Shown: positions 1 to 10,457, counted from the first letter of the stretch. The stretch is DNA of 64,000 bases from Anaerolineaceae bacterium (GCA_003569365.1 BGOS01000006.1:186001-250000); one strand, 5' to 3'. Numbers and translations: made by a program. The notes: generated by a model not told the origin, from the letters alone.

Positions 1-808
1 ACGGCACATAGTCACTGGGTCCCACGTGTACATTGTCCGGGTCAAGTGCATAGCTCATCTGGCTGGTAACAGAGTTGGTTTTGGATATCTTCTTAGACTC
101 GAGCCGTTCGCGGTCCAGCATGTTGAAAAAATCCATGTTGCCGCCAAAATTCAACTGGTACGTGCGATCCAGATGCACCCCGCGTTCGCGGAACAAATTT
201 GTAAGCACGCGATGCACAATCGTCGCACCCACCTGGCTTTTCATATCGTCGCCCAACACCGGCAAGCCATGCTCCTTGAAGCGGTTGGACCAATATTTCT
301 GGCTGGCAATGAAAACGGGAATGCCATTTACAAGTGCACAGCCGGCCTCAAGGATTTGCTCCACATACCACTTGGTAGCCATCTCCGAGCCCACCGGTAA
401 AAAATTCACCACAACATCTGTCTTGGTGTCCTTCAGGATTTTGGCAATTTCAGCCGTGGCCCCGGGCGCCTTGCGCAGTTTCTTTTGCAACTGCGGGCCC
501 AAGCCATCGTGCGTCATTCCACGCTCCACCTTTACATTGAGTTTTGGAACCTCTGCGAACTTGATGGTGTTGTTTGGCTCAACCAGAATCGCCTCACTCA
601 GATCCAATCCCACTTTGCCTTCAACCACATCAAAGGCAGCCGAGAACTCAATGTCGCGCACGTGATAGCCGCCCAGGTTAACGTGCATCAAACCGGGCAC
701 CTCAATATCTTCGGGCGCATCCTTGTAAAACTGCACGCCCTGCACCAAAGAGGACGCGCAATTCCCGACGCCAATTATGGCAACCCGAACTTTTTTACCT
801 TTGGCCAT
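1..808 (-). CDS. ino1: myo-inositol-1-phosphate synthase (inositol-3-phosphate synthase), partial
   Basis: The enzyme converts glucose 6-phosphate to inositol 1-phosphate with NAD, the first step toward inositol lipids and related solutes. The minus-strand frame reads from ATG at 808 to the window edge, giving about 269 N-terminal residues; the C-terminus lies outside. An N-terminal Rossmann motif ([18 protein letters not shown]) and the archaeal/actinobacterial-type segments [16 protein letters not shown] and [13 protein letters not shown] identify it. An AAGGAG ribosome site lies about 13 bases before the ATG. Substrate and pathway are from family knowledge. Confidence 0.9.
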   Translation of the reverse strand, partial: MAKGKKVRVAIIGVGNCASSLVQGVQFYKDAPEDIEVPGLMHVNLGGYHVRDIEFSAAFDVVEGKVGLDLSEAILVEPNNTIKFAEVPKLNVKVERGMTHDGLGPQLQKKLRKAPGATAEIAKILKDTKTDVVVNFLPVGSEMATKWYVEQILEAGCALVNGIPVFIASQKYWSNRFKEHGLPVLGDDMKSQVGATIVHRVLTNLFRERGVHLDRTYQLNFGGNMDFFNMLDRERLESKKISKTNSVTSQMSYALDPDNVHVGPSDYVP

Positions 809-895
809 GGATCTATTTGCTCCTTGCAACACCAGTCATTACTAACTATATTTAATCCCGAGTATATCAACCGGCCCACCGCAGTGAAGCATGAT

Positions 896-2371
896 TCAAA
901 ACTTGCGCGTCCACTCCTGCGGCCAGCGCTCCACAACCACTTTCGTCTGGGTGAAAAACTCCACCGCGTGTTTTCCCTGGCCGTGCATGTCGCCAAAAAA
1001 GCTGTCTTTCCAGCCGCTAAACGGGAAAAACGCCATTGGGGCCGCCACCCCGATATTGATGCCGATATTGCCGGTCTGCGCCTCCACCCGGAACTTGCGC
1101 GCAGACGCGCCGCTGGCGGTGAACAAACAAGCCATGTTGCCGTACTTGCCACTATTGATGAAGTCCAGCGCCGCATCCACGCTCTCAACATGAATCAACC
1201 CCAACACGGGCCCAAATATTTCAGCACGCGCAATCTCACCGTCTGGTGAGAGACCATCCATCACAGACGGCCGCATGAAACTGCCCTGCGCATATCCCTC
1301 AACTGCAGCCACGCTGCCATCCACCAGCAGCCGCGCGCCCTCGGCGGTGCCCTGCCGCATCAGCCCTTGGATGCGCGTCTTGCTTTGCGCGGTGATTACC
1401 GGGCCCATTTCAACGCCCGCATCCATCCCGTAGCCCACTACCCGGTTAGTTGCAGCATCGGCAATTGCCTCTACAAACTGGCTGTGCACAGCGCCAACTG
1501 TGATCGCCAATGACGCAGCCAGGCAGCGCTGGCCGGCATTGCCGAATGCAGCATCAGCCACGATGCGGGTGGTCATCTCCAAATCTGCATCGGGCAACAC
1601 CACCACCGGATTCTTTGCACCGCCCTGCGCCTGCACGCGTTTACCGTTGACTGCCGCCCGTGAGTACACATGCCGTGCCACTGCCGTGCTTCCCACAAAT
1701 GTCACCGCACGCACCAGCGGATGATCGAGGATCGCATCGACCGCCACCGGTCCGCCGTTCACCAGATTGACCACGCCCTTGGGCAGCCCAAGCTGGTGCA
1801 GCAGTTCAAACACGCGCTGCATCGTCATCGGGCAGCGCTCAGCCGGCTTCATAATAAATGTGTTGCCACACGCCAACGCGTACGGCAGATACCAGAACGC
1901 AATCATGCCCGGAAAGTTAAACGGCGCAATCGTAGCGCACACGCCTACCGGCTGCCGGATCATGTACTCATCAATGCCGCGCGCAATATCCTCCGAGTAA
2001 TCCCCCTGCATCAGCATTGGAATGCCGCACGCCACCTCCACGTTCTCCACCGCCCGCGCCAGCTCGCCCCGCGCTTCCTCCAGCGTCTTGCCGTTCTCAA
2101 GTGTGATGGTGCGCGCCAGCTCCTCCGTGTTTTCCTCAAGCAAGCGCTTAAGTTTAAATAGAAATTGAATGCGCGCAGTGGCGGGTGTGCGGCGCCAACC
2201 GTCGAACGCGGCCTGGGCTGCGCTGGCTGCCAGCCCCACATCTGCTGCCGTGGAAAGCGGCACCTGCGCCAGCACCTCGCCAGTCGCCGGGTTTGTCACA
2301 GGCATTGTTTCCTGCGCGCCCGCTGCACGCCATTCACCATCAATGTAGTTAGAAAGAGTTTTGGCTGTCAC
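896..2371 (-). CDS. mmsA: methylmalonate-semialdehyde dehydrogenase (CoA-acylating)
   Basis: An aldehyde dehydrogenase superfamily protein of 491 residues that oxidises (methyl)malonate semialdehyde to propionyl-/acetyl-CoA in valine, inositol and pyrimidine breakdown. The catalytic Cys lies in [11 protein letters not shown], and [13 protein letters not shown] and [23 protein letters not shown]-type segments fit MmsA/IolA. I chose GTG at 2371 because a GGAGG site sits 6 bases upstream and the homologous N-terminus ([10 protein letters not shown]) begins just after. It overlaps the end of the upstream methyltransferase gene by 23 bases. Proximity to inositol-phosphate synthase could hint at an IolA role, which is inference. 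Confidence 0.88.
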   Translation of the reverse strand: MTAKTLSNYIDGEWRAAGAQETMPVTNPATGEVLAQVPLSTAADVGLAASAAQAAFDGWRRTPATARIQFLFKLKRLLEENTEELARTITLENGKTLEEARGELARAVENVEVACGIPMLMQGDYSEDIARGIDEYMIRQPVGVCATIAPFNFPGMIAFWYLPYALACGNTFIMKPAERCPMTMQRVFELLHQLGLPKGVVNLVNGGPVAVDAILDHPLVRAVTFVGSTAVARHVYSRAAVNGKRVQAQGGAKNPVVVLPDADLEMTTRIVADAAFGNAGQRCLAASLAITVGAVHSQFVEAIADAATNRVVGYGMDAGVEMGPVITAQSKTRIQGLMRQGTAEGARLLVDGSVAAVEGYAQGSFMRPSVMDGLSPDGEIARAEIFGPVLGLIHVESVDAALDFINSGKYGNMACLFTASGASARKFRVEAQTGNIGINIGVAAPMAFFPFSGWKDSFFGDMHGQGKHAVEFFTQTKVVVERWPQEWTRKF

Positions 2372-3578
2372 TATGTGCCTCCGCTGTTTGATCCATATTG
2401 AATGCCGAATTAATTGGGCGCGCAATCGCAGCCCAAGGCCGGCCTTCCACATGCGTTAGGAATACAGTGCGCTCCACTTCCGGACTCCCGGATAGCCGCA
2501 GCGCTTTCGTAAATTCATCAACATCCAACGGCGAACCGCGCTTCTTCACCACCACGCTGCCAACTCCGCGCTCGCGCAGCCGGGCGCGAATCGCCTTGAG
2601 GGAAAACGGCAGCGCGTCGTCCACTTCGTACGCCCGCGCAAACACGGTTTGGCGCAGCGAGTCACTGGTGAGGTACGCAATGTCCTCGTCCAATTTGCGC
2701 GCATCAAGCATCACAGCCAGGGTCTGCACCAGGCCAGCGCGCATCACCGCCGGATCCGGCTCGTATAAGTAGCGCAGCAGCGAACCGGTGCCCACGCTTG
2801 CGCCCAGCATTGCTGTCAGCGTGTGCGCACCCGGCAGCAGTGTGGCGCGCGAGTCAGTGGTGCGCAATGCGCCAAACCACAGCACCGCCTCCTTCAACCC
2901 GCCGCCCTCGGAAATAAACTCAACCTCAGCCGGCAGGCCCGCAATCTCGCGCCGCTGCACGCCGGGAGAAAGCTTCACTCCCAGATTTGGCACCCGCCTC
3001 TGCCACTCCAGCACAGTTGGCAGCGCCGGTTGATACTTTCGAACAGAAAAGATGCGCCTGCCATTTTCCCGGCGGGCGGGATCACACCACAGCGCTCCCA
3101 CGTCCGGCCACTCGCACTGCGCAACATCGGCTGCCTGCACACTTGCGTGTCCGATCAACCCGCAAACCCGCAAATTCTCGGCGGCCATTGCCGCCCGCAC
3201 CGCATCGCGTTCAATTCCGGTTGCCTTAGTACGCGCCGCAAGCGCCATCAGGTCACCACCGATGCCGCACCCAAAATCGCCAACACTCGCGTGCTCTGCA
3301 AAGCGCTGCGCGCGATGGCTGCTGATGCGCTCGCCCGATGCCTGCTCAAGCGCGTCCCGCGTAAAGTACATCTCGCGCGCCCGGCTGAACTTCGCTGCCG
3401 CTCGCGTCCGCAGCAGTGCCATCTCCACCGCCGACCGCGCCAGCGCGCTGCCGTACTCTTTGCGCAGCCGCTCCAGATCCGGCAGCAGATTTTTCTCCTG
3501 CAGGCCGGCAGCCATTGCGGCTTGCAGCGCCTGCTGCCCGCGCGACGAAAGCAGGTCCGCAAACGCCTCGCAATCCAC
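2349..3578 (-). CDS. class I SAM-dependent methyltransferase with C-terminal THUMP-like domain
   Basis: About 409 residues. An N-terminal helical region is followed by a Rossmann methyltransferase core with the SAM-binding loop [15 protein letters not shown] and an acidic/catalytic-type segment [16 protein letters not shown]. The C-terminal part (about 320-395) resembles the THUMP-like domain found in an uncharacterised bacterial methyltransferase family. The substrate is unknown; an RNA base is likely for this fold. It starts with GTG at 3578, lies downstream of a small ORF, and its 3' end overlaps mmsA, which suggests co-transcription. Confidence 0.75.
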   Translation of the reverse strand: MDCEAFADLLSSRGQQALQAAMAAGLQEKNLLPDLERLRKEYGSALARSAVEMALLRTRAAAKFSRAREMYFTRDALEQASGERISSHRAQRFAEHASVGDFGCGIGGDLMALAARTKATGIERDAVRAAMAAENLRVCGLIGHASVQAADVAQCEWPDVGALWCDPARRENGRRIFSVRKYQPALPTVLEWQRRVPNLGVKLSPGVQRREIAGLPAEVEFISEGGGLKEAVLWFGALRTTDSRATLLPGAHTLTAMLGASVGTGSLLRYLYEPDPAVMRAGLVQTLAVMLDARKLDEDIAYLTSDSLRQTVFARAYEVDDALPFSLKAIRARLRERGVGSVVVKKRGSPLDVDEFTKALRLSGSPEVERTVFLTHVEGRPWAAIARPINSAFNMDQTAEAHSDSQNSF

Positions 3579-3592
3579 AGCATCCGTTCAGT

Positions 3593-3775
3593 CTACAGAG
3601 ACTGGGTCAACTTCAAAAACTCGTCCCACTCTTCCTGAAAAAAATGCAGCGTCGCCTGCCCCAGTTCTAAATGGTAAGACACTTCGCCATCTGGCTCCTG
3701 CGAAAGCCACGCACTGTAATTTTCCGTCTCCGCCATCAAGCTGGATGTTGAACCGCTTCCGTTTGTGTCGCTCAT
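3593..3775 (-). CDS. small hypothetical protein, 60 residues
   Basis: A short acidic protein with no function I recognise. It has a good ribosome site (AGGAGA about 7 bases before ATG) and sits 14 bases upstream of the methyltransferase gene in the same direction. It contains several aromatic residues (YSAWLSQEPDGEVSYHLELG) and no membrane segment. The pattern resembles small conserved proteins that pack as a beta-hairpin plus helix. It is probably real because of the ribosome site, spacing and codon use, but no role is proposed. Confidence 0.6.
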   Translation of the reverse strand: MSDTNGSGSTSSLMAETENYSAWLSQEPDGEVSYHLELGQATLHFFQEEWDEFLKLTQSL

Positions 3776-3914
3776 AAAGATCTCCTATATCTCTGGGCAG
3801 ACCAGCCCACTATCAATCACTGGTTTTACTAATCCGGCTGCTCTGCCAACCGCTTGCGGAAGCTTGCCAACGCGCCAGACTCCGGGTAAATATTGCGCCG
3901 CCACTATAACTGCA

Positions 3915-3941
3915 GAAGCACCCCGCAAAACGGGGTGCTTC
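3915..3941. terminator. strong 11-bp hairpin downstream of pnp
   Basis: A perfect inverted repeat GAAGCACCCCG / CGGGGTGCTTC with a 5-base loop (CAAAA) lies between the pnp stop (3972) and the next leftward gene (3775). There is no long T-run on the minus strand, so it may act as a terminator or as a 3'-end stabilising structure. Confidence 0.7.
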
Positions 3942-3971
3942 CTTGCATTACGCTGCCACAGAAAAGTTGCG

Positions 3972-6209
3972 CTAACGGCGCGGCGGCCGGCCACCGCGGT
4001 CGCCTCCGCGTCCGCCCCGGTCGCCTCCGCGGTCACCACCGCGTCCGCCCCGATCACCGCCACCACCACTTGGTTTGCGGTCGCGTGAGCGCGCCTCTTC
4101 CGCCGTCCAGCCTTCCAACACCGCTTGCCGCGAGAGGCGGATCTTTCCGCTGTTGTCGACGTCAATCACCATCACCGTCAATTCCTCGCCCAACTTCACC
4201 ACATCTTCCACCTGCTCCACCCGAAAGTCAGCAAGCTGGCTGATGTGCACCAGCCCGTCGGTGCCGGGCATAATTTCCACAAACGCACCAAACGATTCGA
4301 TGCGCACGACGCGGCCGGTGTAAAGCTTGCCGATTTCCGCGGTCTCAATCAGTTCAGAAATGCGCTGCATGGCACGCTGTGCCGCCTCGCCATCAGCTGA
4401 CGCAATTACCACGCGCCCGCCATCGCCAATATCAATCTTCGCGCCGGTCTCCTCTTGAATGGCGCGAATAACTTTTCCGCCTGGTCCGATGATTGCGCCA
4501 ATCTTTGATTCAGGCACCATCATCACGTACAGCCGTGGCGCAAAGGGCGAGAGATCCGCCCGCGGCGCCGCAATGTGCGCAGCCATCTTGCCCAGAATAT
4601 CCAAGCGCGCTTCACGCGCCTGCGCCAGCGCAGATGCCATCACCTTCGGCGTTAGGCCAGTGATCTTAATATCCATTTGCAGCGCGGTGATGCCTTCATC
4701 CGTGCCGGCCACCTTGAAGTCCATATCTCCCAAGTTGTCTTCCATGCCTTGAATGTCGGTGAGGATTACGTATTTGTCATCCTGCTTCACCAGACCCATG
4801 GCAATGCCGGCCACTGGCTTGCGAATGGGCACACCCGCGTCCATCAATGCCAGCGTGGATCCGCACACCGAAGCCATCGAAGTGGAGCCATTGGACGACA
4901 GCGCCTCGGACACCACGCGCAGCGTGTACGAAAACTCTTCCTCCGAGGGCAGCACCGGCAACAGCGCCCGCTCGGCAAGCGCCCCGTGGCCAATCTCCCG
5001 CCGCGATGAGCCGCGCAAGAAACGCGCCTCGCCCGTGGAGTAGGGCGGAAAGTTGTAGTGATGCATGTAGCGCTTGGAGGTTTGGGGCGAAAGTGTATCC
5101 AGCATCTGAGCATCGCGCGGCGTGCCAAGTGTGGCCAGGCTTAGGATTTGCGTCTCACCACGGGTGAACAAGCCGGAGCCATGGGCACGCGGGCTCAGCC
5201 CGGTCTCGATGCTGATTGGCCGAATCTCGCGCAAGCCACGCCCGTCCGGGCGGCGCGAGTGGTCCACAATCTCACGCCGCACTTCAGCCTTGAGCACGCT
5301 GTGGAAACAATCTTTCACCGCATCGCTCGTAACTTCAGTGGTCGCAAGCGCAGCCACTGCCTCAGCTTCAATTGTGTCTAACGCCGCATTGCGATCTTCT
5401 TTGTTGGCCACGTCCTTCAACGCGCTGGCAACGCGTGCGCGGCTGTGCGCTGCAACCCGCTCCAGCAGCGCAGGATCCTGCTTGAAAGACGGGTAGTCTG
5501 TGCGCTTGGCCTTGCCAATCTCCTTTGCCATCTGCACTTGCAAGTCAATCATCGGCGCAATCGATTTGTGCGCCAGCTCGAGCGCAGCAACCAGCTGATC
5601 CTCCGGCACTTCATTGGCAGCGCACTCCACCATCAGCACCGCCTCGCGCGTTCCCGCCAAACGCAGATCCAGTTTGGAAACTGCCATTTGCTCATAGGTG
5701 GGATTGAGCACAAACTCGCCATCAATCAACCCCACGCGCACAGCGCCGATGGGGCCGGAAAACGGCGCAACGCCAAAGGGCACATCCGAAATTGTGAGCG
5801 CAGCACTTGCACCCACAATCGCCAAAATGTCGGGCGGATTAATATGGTCGGCCGAAAGCGCGGTAATGATGATCTGCACTTCATTGCGCAGGTCTTTGGG
5901 AAACAACGGGCGCAGCGGCCGGTCAATCAGCCGCGAGACAAGAATGGCCTCCTCGCTTGGCCGGCCTTCACGCCGGAAGAAGGAGCCGGGGATTTTTCCA
6001 ATTGAATATAGGCGCTCTTCGAAATCGACACTCAGCGGAAAAAAGTCGATGCCAGCCCGGGGCTGCCGCCCCATCGTAGCCGTTGCCAAAAGCATCGTGT
6101 CGCCGCAGCGCACGGTCACCGCACCGCCCGCCAGGTTGGCCAGCTTTCCCGTTTCCACGGTCAGCAGATTGCCACCGACAACCACATTGTATTGTTTTAC
6201 GTTGGACAT
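3972..6209 (-). CDS. pnp: polyribonucleotide nucleotidyltransferase (PNPase)
   Basis: A phosphorolytic 3'-5' exoribonuclease of 745 residues, part of the RNA degradation machinery. It shows the two RNase PH-like halves (about 1-230 and 310-545), a KH domain with [14 protein letters not shown] (about 555-615), an S1 domain (about 620-690, [16 protein letters not shown]) and a C-terminal tail rich in RGG/DRGG units (about 712-745). The tail is a likely RNA-binding extension. It lies downstream of rpsO, the usual bacterial pairing. Start ATG 6209 has a GGAG-like site just upstream. Confidence 0.97.
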   Translation of the reverse strand: MSNVKQYNVVVGGNLLTVETGKLANLAGGAVTVRCGDTMLLATATMGRQPRAGIDFFPLSVDFEERLYSIGKIPGSFFRREGRPSEEAILVSRLIDRPLRPLFPKDLRNEVQIIITALSADHINPPDILAIVGASAALTISDVPFGVAPFSGPIGAVRVGLIDGEFVLNPTYEQMAVSKLDLRLAGTREAVLMVECAANEVPEDQLVAALELAHKSIAPMIDLQVQMAKEIGKAKRTDYPSFKQDPALLERVAAHSRARVASALKDVANKEDRNAALDTIEAEAVAALATTEVTSDAVKDCFHSVLKAEVRREIVDHSRRPDGRGLREIRPISIETGLSPRAHGSGLFTRGETQILSLATLGTPRDAQMLDTLSPQTSKRYMHHYNFPPYSTGEARFLRGSSRREIGHGALAERALLPVLPSEEEFSYTLRVVSEALSSNGSTSMASVCGSTLALMDAGVPIRKPVAGIAMGLVKQDDKYVILTDIQGMEDNLGDMDFKVAGTDEGITALQMDIKITGLTPKVMASALAQAREARLDILGKMAAHIAAPRADLSPFAPRLYVMMVPESKIGAIIGPGGKVIRAIQEETGAKIDIGDGGRVVIASADGEAAQRAMQRISELIETAEIGKLYTGRVVRIESFGAFVEIMPGTDGLVHISQLADFRVEQVEDVVKLGEELTVMVIDVDNSGKIRLSRQAVLEGWTAEEARSRDRKPSGGGGDRGGRGGDRGGDRGGRGGDRGGRPPRR

Positions 6210-6374
6210 TGAGAGGACTCCTTGTAGGACTGCTCCGCGTAACCGGATGCAGCCGCCATTACTGCTTGTGGCTGGACAAGGGGGTTAGGGACTGGAAACA
6301 AAGTGGCAGTTGGCCGGGAACGAATTCCCACTCTCTTTCCAATGCCCAACCGGTTGCCTAGCCGATTGTGCCAC

Positions 6375-6407
6375 GGGCACCTGCGCCGCCCCCGGCGCAC
6401 CATGCCC
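6375..6407 (-). promoter_or_regulatory. rpsO-pnp intergenic hairpin
   Basis: Just after the rpsO stop (6419), the minus strand can fold into a stem with outer arms GGGCA/TGCCC and inner arms TGCGCC/GGCGCA around a 6-base loop. No T-run follows. In enterobacteria this interval carries an attenuating terminator and an RNase III processing hairpin that controls pnp; a similar role here is inference. Confidence 0.5.
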
Positions 6408-6418
6408 ACAAAAAAATT

Positions 6419-6691
6419 TTAGCGCCGGCGGATTCCGAGGCGCTCTGTTACTGCGTTATAAGAATCCGGCGCGTGCCGGTTTAAGTATGTGAGGTGCCGG
6501 CGGCGCTTGCTCACCAAACCCAAAAGACCGTGCCGGGAATGCTCGTCCTTCTTGTGCGTGCGCAGATGACCAGTCAATTGCTCAATGCGCCGCGTGAGGA
6601 TTGCGATCTGAACTTCGGGCGAACCAGTGTCGCTGGTGTCGCGTTGAAAATCCTTGATCGCCTGATCTTTGCTTTCTTTTGGCAGTGTCAT
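6419..6691 (-). CDS. rpsO: 30S ribosomal protein S15
   Basis: 90 residues, the normal S15 length. The family signature DTGSPEVQIAILTRRIEQLT is followed by HLRTHKKDEHSRHGLLGLV and a basic C-terminus RLGIRRR. S15 binds 16S rRNA in the central domain. ATG at 6691 is preceded by GGAG. It is immediately upstream of pnp, as in many bacteria. Confidence 0.98.
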   Translation of the reverse strand: MTLPKESKDQAIKDFQRDTSDTGSPEVQIAILTRRIEQLTGHLRTHKKDEHSRHGLLGLVSKRRRHLTYLNRHAPDSYNAVTERLGIRRR

Positions 6692-6892
6692 CCCGCTAAC
6701 TCTCCTTCCAATCCTTCACAGCTTATTAATCGTTATCGTTATTTGCCGGCCGAAGACAGCCCGCAAAGTATACCACCGGCCAAATGAATACAATGCGCTA
6801 GCCGGCACGAAAACTCCCGAGGTTCCGCACCTGAATCTGCCGCACGCTGACAAATACCAGTCAATCCAGCTTTCGCTCGGACGTGCGTCGCC

Positions 6893-8332
6893 CTAGTACG
6901 CCCGCGCAAAATAGGCCTGTTCAGTTGCCGGCTCGCCACAATAAACACACGGCCCGCCACCCGGCACCTGGTCCAGCGGAATGCAGCGATTGGTGGCCTT
7001 GGTCTGTTCCTTGATTGCGGCGTCACATTCCGGCTTTCCGCAGGACCATGCCCGTGCAAACCCATTCACAACTGCCGCAGTCAACGCCGCAAAATCGCGC
7101 GGATGGCTGGTGTTGGCGTCCCTGAACTCAGTTGCCCGGGCCAGCATGTTCTGCTGAATCTCGTCAAGCTTGGCAATGATGGCTGCAGCCAAGCCCGCCA
7201 CCGGTACAAAAGATTTTCCGGCCTTGCCGGGCATATCACGGCGCGCCAGCGCAACGGATTCTTTGGCCACATCTTTCGGTCCAATCTCAATGCGCAGCGG
7301 CACACCGCGCATCTCCCAATCATTAAACTTAAACCCGGGCGAGAGGCCTTCGCGCAAATCCGCAATCACGCGCACACCGGCGTCTGCCAACATGGCGCGC
7401 ACCTGCTGGCACGCCTCCAGCACCAGCGCCTGCTCTGCTTCACTTTTGTAGATCGGAACGATCACAGCTTGATGCGGTGCCAGTCGGGGCGGCAGCACCA
7501 AGCCCTGGTCATCACCATGTGCCATCACAATCGCGCCGATGAAGCGCGTGGAAAGCCCCCATGAGGTTGTCCAGCAATGTTGCAGCTCATTGCCGCGATC
7601 GAGATACTTGATCTCAAACGCCCGTGCAAAGTTTTGCCCGAGATTGTGGGAAGTGGCAGCCTGCAGCGCCTTGCCATCGCCCATCACCGCTTCCAGCGAA
7701 TAGGTCACGTCCGCGCCCGGAAACTTTTCCGATGCGCTCTTGCGGCCAGTGTACGCCGGCAGCGCTGCCTCGTTGCGGGCAAAGTCCAGATATACATCGA
7801 GCATCTGCAGCGTCTCCGCCTGCGCCTCGGCGTGCGTGGCATGCGCCGTATGGCCCTCCTGCCACCAAAACTCCTGTGTGCGCAAAAACAATTTAGTGCG
7901 CAGCTCCCAGCGCACCACGCTGTTCCACAAATTAATCAGCACCGGCAGATCGCGATAGGACTTGATCCACTTTGAGTATGCATACCCGATTATGGTTTCC
8001 GAGGTTGGGCGCACAACAAGCGGCTCTTCAAGCTCTTTGCCGCCGCCCACGGTGACCACTGCCAGCTCGGGAGAAAATCCCTCCACATGTGAAGCTTCCC
8101 GGTCGATGAAGCTGCGCGGGATCAGCATGGGAAACCCGGCGTTCAAGTGGCCGGTTGCCTTAAAGCGCCGGTCCAGCGCCTGCTGCATGTTTTCCCACAG
8201 CGTCCAGCCATAGGGCTTGATGATCATTGTGCCACGCACCGGGCCGTAATCCGCGAGGTCGGCACGCAGCACGAGCGTGTTGTACCACTCGTTGAAGTCT
8301 TCGCTGCGCGAAACGAGCTTGTCTTCAGCCAT
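6893..8332 (-). CDS. proS: prolyl-tRNA synthetase, eukaryote/archaeon-like type
   Basis: 479 residues, charging tRNA-Pro. It is the short form without the editing insertion of the bacterial type. It has class II core motifs (LVVRPTSETIIGYAYSKW; RTQEFWWQEGHTAHAT), an anticodon-binding domain, and a C-terminal domain with Cys pairs (SCGKPEC and CVYCG) likely to bind zinc. This type is found in archaea, eukaryotes and scattered bacteria including Chloroflexota and Deinococcus-Thermus. Start ATG 8332 matches the homologous N-terminus. Confidence 0.96.
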   Translation of the reverse strand: MAEDKLVSRSEDFNEWYNTLVLRADLADYGPVRGTMIIKPYGWTLWENMQQALDRRFKATGHLNAGFPMLIPRSFIDREASHVEGFSPELAVVTVGGGKELEEPLVVRPTSETIIGYAYSKWIKSYRDLPVLINLWNSVVRWELRTKLFLRTQEFWWQEGHTAHATHAEAQAETLQMLDVYLDFARNEAALPAYTGRKSASEKFPGADVTYSLEAVMGDGKALQAATSHNLGQNFARAFEIKYLDRGNELQHCWTTSWGLSTRFIGAIVMAHGDDQGLVLPPRLAPHQAVIVPIYKSEAEQALVLEACQQVRAMLADAGVRVIADLREGLSPGFKFNDWEMRGVPLRIEIGPKDVAKESVALARRDMPGKAGKSFVPVAGLAAAIIAKLDEIQQNMLARATEFRDANTSHPRDFAALTAAVVNGFARAWSCGKPECDAAIKEQTKATNRCIPLDQVPGGGPCVYCGEPATEQAYFARAY

Positions 8333-8368
8333 GATATGCGTTGTGGGAAGCGGCTGCCTGCGGTGCGG

Positions 8369-8929
8369 TCAAGCTGGCCGGCCGGCAGCCAGCTGCGCTT
8401 GAAGGCGCGGCACCACGGCCTCAACGTCCGGCACCACTTCCATCAGGGCGCGGTCCTTGCTGGTAATAAATCCATCCGCGCTTCCCAAAAATGTATTCAT
8501 CACGGCTGCCCAAAGCTCGCCCACCAGCAGCAGCGGCTTTGGCAATACCTCGCTGGTTTGAATCAGACTCCAGGTTAATGCAATCTCGGACAGGGTGCCA
8601 ATGCCGCCGGGCAGCGCGACCGCACCCGCACACTCTGCCACCAAATAATGCACCCGGTCGCGCAGGTTTGCAAAGCGCACTTCTTCAACCACCCAGCGGT
8701 TCATGGTAAGCCCGGGCCGATAGGACTCGATGCGGTCGCAGGTCACGCCGATGACATGGCCGCCATTCTCGCGCGCGCCCTGGCTGGCAGCGCTCATCAA
8801 GCCGCCATATCCGCCGGTAGAGACCACAAAGCCGGCAGCGGCCAACAGCCCGCCAAGGGTGCGCGCTTGTTCATATGCAACGCTGCCCGGCTGCGGATTG
8901 GCGCTGCCAAATACTGAGATTACATTCAT
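8369..8929 (-). CDS. LOG-family protein (cytokinin riboside 5'-monophosphate phosphoribohydrolase-like)
   Basis: About 186 residues with the nucleotide-binding Rossmann-like fold of the LOG/TIGR00725-00730 group. The glycine motif STGGYGGLMSAASQGA and the catalytic signature PGGIGTLSE are both present. Members release free bases or ribose 5-phosphate from nucleoside monophosphates; many are mis-labelled lysine decarboxylases. I chose ATG 8929 because family members begin there (NVISVFGSANP); an in-frame GTG at 8974 would add 15 residues and overlap the upstream gene. Confidence 0.8.
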   Translation of the reverse strand: MNVISVFGSANPQPGSVAYEQARTLGGLLAAAGFVVSTGGYGGLMSAASQGARENGGHVIGVTCDRIESYRPGLTMNRWVVEEVRFANLRDRVHYLVAECAGAVALPGGIGTLSEIALTWSLIQTSEVLPKPLLLVGELWAAVMNTFLGSADGFITSKDRALMEVVPDVEAVVPRLQAQLAAGRPA

Positions 8930-8966
8930 GAACTTATCCGGCGGCAGTTTACCATGCAGGCGTAAA

Positions 8967-9614
8967 TCACCCACCCACCGCTGGGAGATTAATCTCGAGC
9001 AAGCGATACGGATAAATGTTTAGAACGTCAGTGTTGTGAAAGCGCGTGCGCGGCGGCTCGCTTGTGTAGCGCACGTGGCAGTGCCCGTGCAAAAGATAGC
9101 GCGGCTCAAAACGCTGCATAAAAGCCAGGAAGGCGCGGAAACCCACGTGCGCAGGATCCGGCTGATCATGAATGCCAAACGGCGGCGAGTGCGTGAAGAG
9201 CACGTCCAGGCAGCGGCCATGTTGCAGGCGGTTGATCCACAGCTGCAGCGCCATGCGCCACATGCGCACAGTCATCTCCGGCTGCGAATATTGGTTGGGC
9301 GCATCCGGCCGGTAGCGCACGCTGCCACCCAGCCCGCCAAGCAGCAGCCCGCCGTGCTTCGTCAGCCGGCCATCTAGAACCGTGCAGCCTTCAGCACGCT
9401 CCGCCACGCGCCCGTCAGCCTTGTACTGCTTCCCAATATCATGGTTGCCATGCACATAGTACAGCGGCCGGTCCAGCATCGAGACCACATATTCAAGATA
9501 GTAATACGGCACATCGCCGCAGCCCAGAATCAAGTCCACATCGGAAAAATGTTCCCGCACCTGCGGGCTGTAGATCAGGGGCACAACCTCGTCGCTGAGC
9601 GCCAGCACTTTCAT
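8967..9614 (-). CDS. calcineurin-like metallophosphoesterase
   Basis: 215 residues. Metal-binding motifs GCGDVPYYYLEYV, GNHD and HGHCH are present. The first motif, usually DxH, reads SDEVVP, so one canonical metal His appears missing. The start ATG 9614 overlaps the stop of the upstream NUDIX gene by four bases (ATGA), which indicates translational coupling. The substrate is unknown; a phosphodiesterase or phosphatase role is the family expectation. Confidence 0.8.
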   Translation of the reverse strand: MKVLALSDEVVPLIYSPQVREHFSDVDLILGCGDVPYYYLEYVVSMLDRPLYYVHGNHDIGKQYKADGRVAERAEGCTVLDGRLTKHGGLLLGGLGGSVRYRPDAPNQYSQPEMTVRMWRMALQLWINRLQHGRCLDVLFTHSPPFGIHDQPDPAHVGFRAFLAFMQRFEPRYLLHGHCHVRYTSEPPRTRFHNTDVLNIYPYRLLEINLPAVGG

Positions 9615-10171
9615 GGCTGCACGGTGCTGCCGGCCAGCGAGAGCCACCAAAACAGTCCGGCCATCGTCAGGCCGTCGTGATGCGCGTTGCGATGCAGGTT
9701 TGCGCGCACCTCATCCGCAGAAAACCATTGCAACCCCAGCGTCTCGTTTGCATCCACGCTGGAGTTGGCTGCGCTAAGGTCGCGCGCCAGCCATAAATGA
9801 AACTTGAGCGTACTGCTGCCGTTAGCGGGATAGAAGCTGCCCAGCTGCTGCCAGCTGGCAGCATTGTGGCCGGTCTCTTCCAGCAGCTCGCGCCGCGCTG
9901 CCTGCTCCACCGTTTCACCTTCATCCACATGCCCGGCTGGCAATTCCCAGCTGCGCGAGTCAGTCATGAAGCGGTAGTGGTCCACCAGCAGCACGGTGCC
10001 ATCCGTGCCCAGCGCCACCACCCCGACTGCATCCACCGGGTACACCACAACATGATGGTCCGGTATGCGGCTGCCATCGGGCAGGCGCACATCCCATTGT
10101 TCCACACCCACCCACGCGCTCTCATAAACAGAGCGCCGCCCCAGCACTTCCCAGGGCTTACTGCCACTCAC
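9611..10171 (-). CDS. NUDIX hydrolase (ADP-ribose pyrophosphatase-like)
   Basis: 186 residues if GTG 10171 is the start. The Nudix box is complete: G-x5-E-x7-REUxEExGU reads GHVDEGETVEQAARRELLEE followed by TGH. The segment before it (LVDHYRFMTDSRSWELPAG) matches the ADP-ribose pyrophosphatase (NudF-like) subgroup. It overlaps the 3' end of the mazG-like gene by 14 bases and its own end overlaps the phosphoesterase start. A sanitising role for nucleotide diphosphate derivatives is inferred. Confidence 0.85.
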   Translation of the reverse strand: MSGSKPWEVLGRRSVYESAWVGVEQWDVRLPDGSRIPDHHVVVYPVDAVGVVALGTDGTVLLVDHYRFMTDSRSWELPAGHVDEGETVEQAARRELLEETGHNAASWQQLGSFYPANGSSTLKFHLWLARDLSAANSSVDANETLGLQWFSADEVRANLHRNAHHDGLTMAGLFWWLSLAGSTVQP

Positions 10172-10457
10172 GCTTATGGTTCTCTGCCAGCTTGGCAAGG
10201 ATTGCTGCTTGCAAATCCACGCCGCACACGCTCGCAAGCTGCAGCAAGTACAACGCCACATCCGCCAGCTCACCGCCAAATGCTGCGCGATCCAACGGTT
10301 CATCGCGCCACTGCAGCTGCTCCAAGACCTCGGCCGCCTCAATGGAAAGCGACGCCGCAAGATTGCGCGGCGTTTGCGGCCGTGGCGATCCGGGCGCGTT
10401 CCAGCCCTTCGCTTCCACAAACCGCTCCATCTCTTCAGTCAGTTGTTGCAGATTCAT
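10158..10457 (-). CDS. MazG-like nucleotide pyrophosphohydrolase
   Basis: 99 residues with an all-alpha NTP pyrophosphatase fold: the E-x-x-E motif in IEAAEVLEQLQW and the E-x-x-D motif in GELADVALYLLQLA coordinate Mg. It resembles the dCTP pyrophosphatase/RS21-C6 group more than full-length MazG. It is first in a four-gene leftward run (mazG-like, NUDIX, phosphoesterase, LOG) that all act on nucleotides. Confidence 0.87.
   Translation of the reverse strand: MNLQQLTEEMERFVEAKGWNAPGSPRPQTPRNLAASLSIEAAEVLEQLQWRDEPLDRAAFGGELADVALYLLQLASVCGVDLQAAILAKLAENHKREWQ

Noticed and set aside
6290-6400. tRNA-like sequence between rpsO and pnp
   Set aside because: The candidate lacks a proper T-loop and anticodon arm; the region folds better as simple hairpins of the rpsO-pnp interval.
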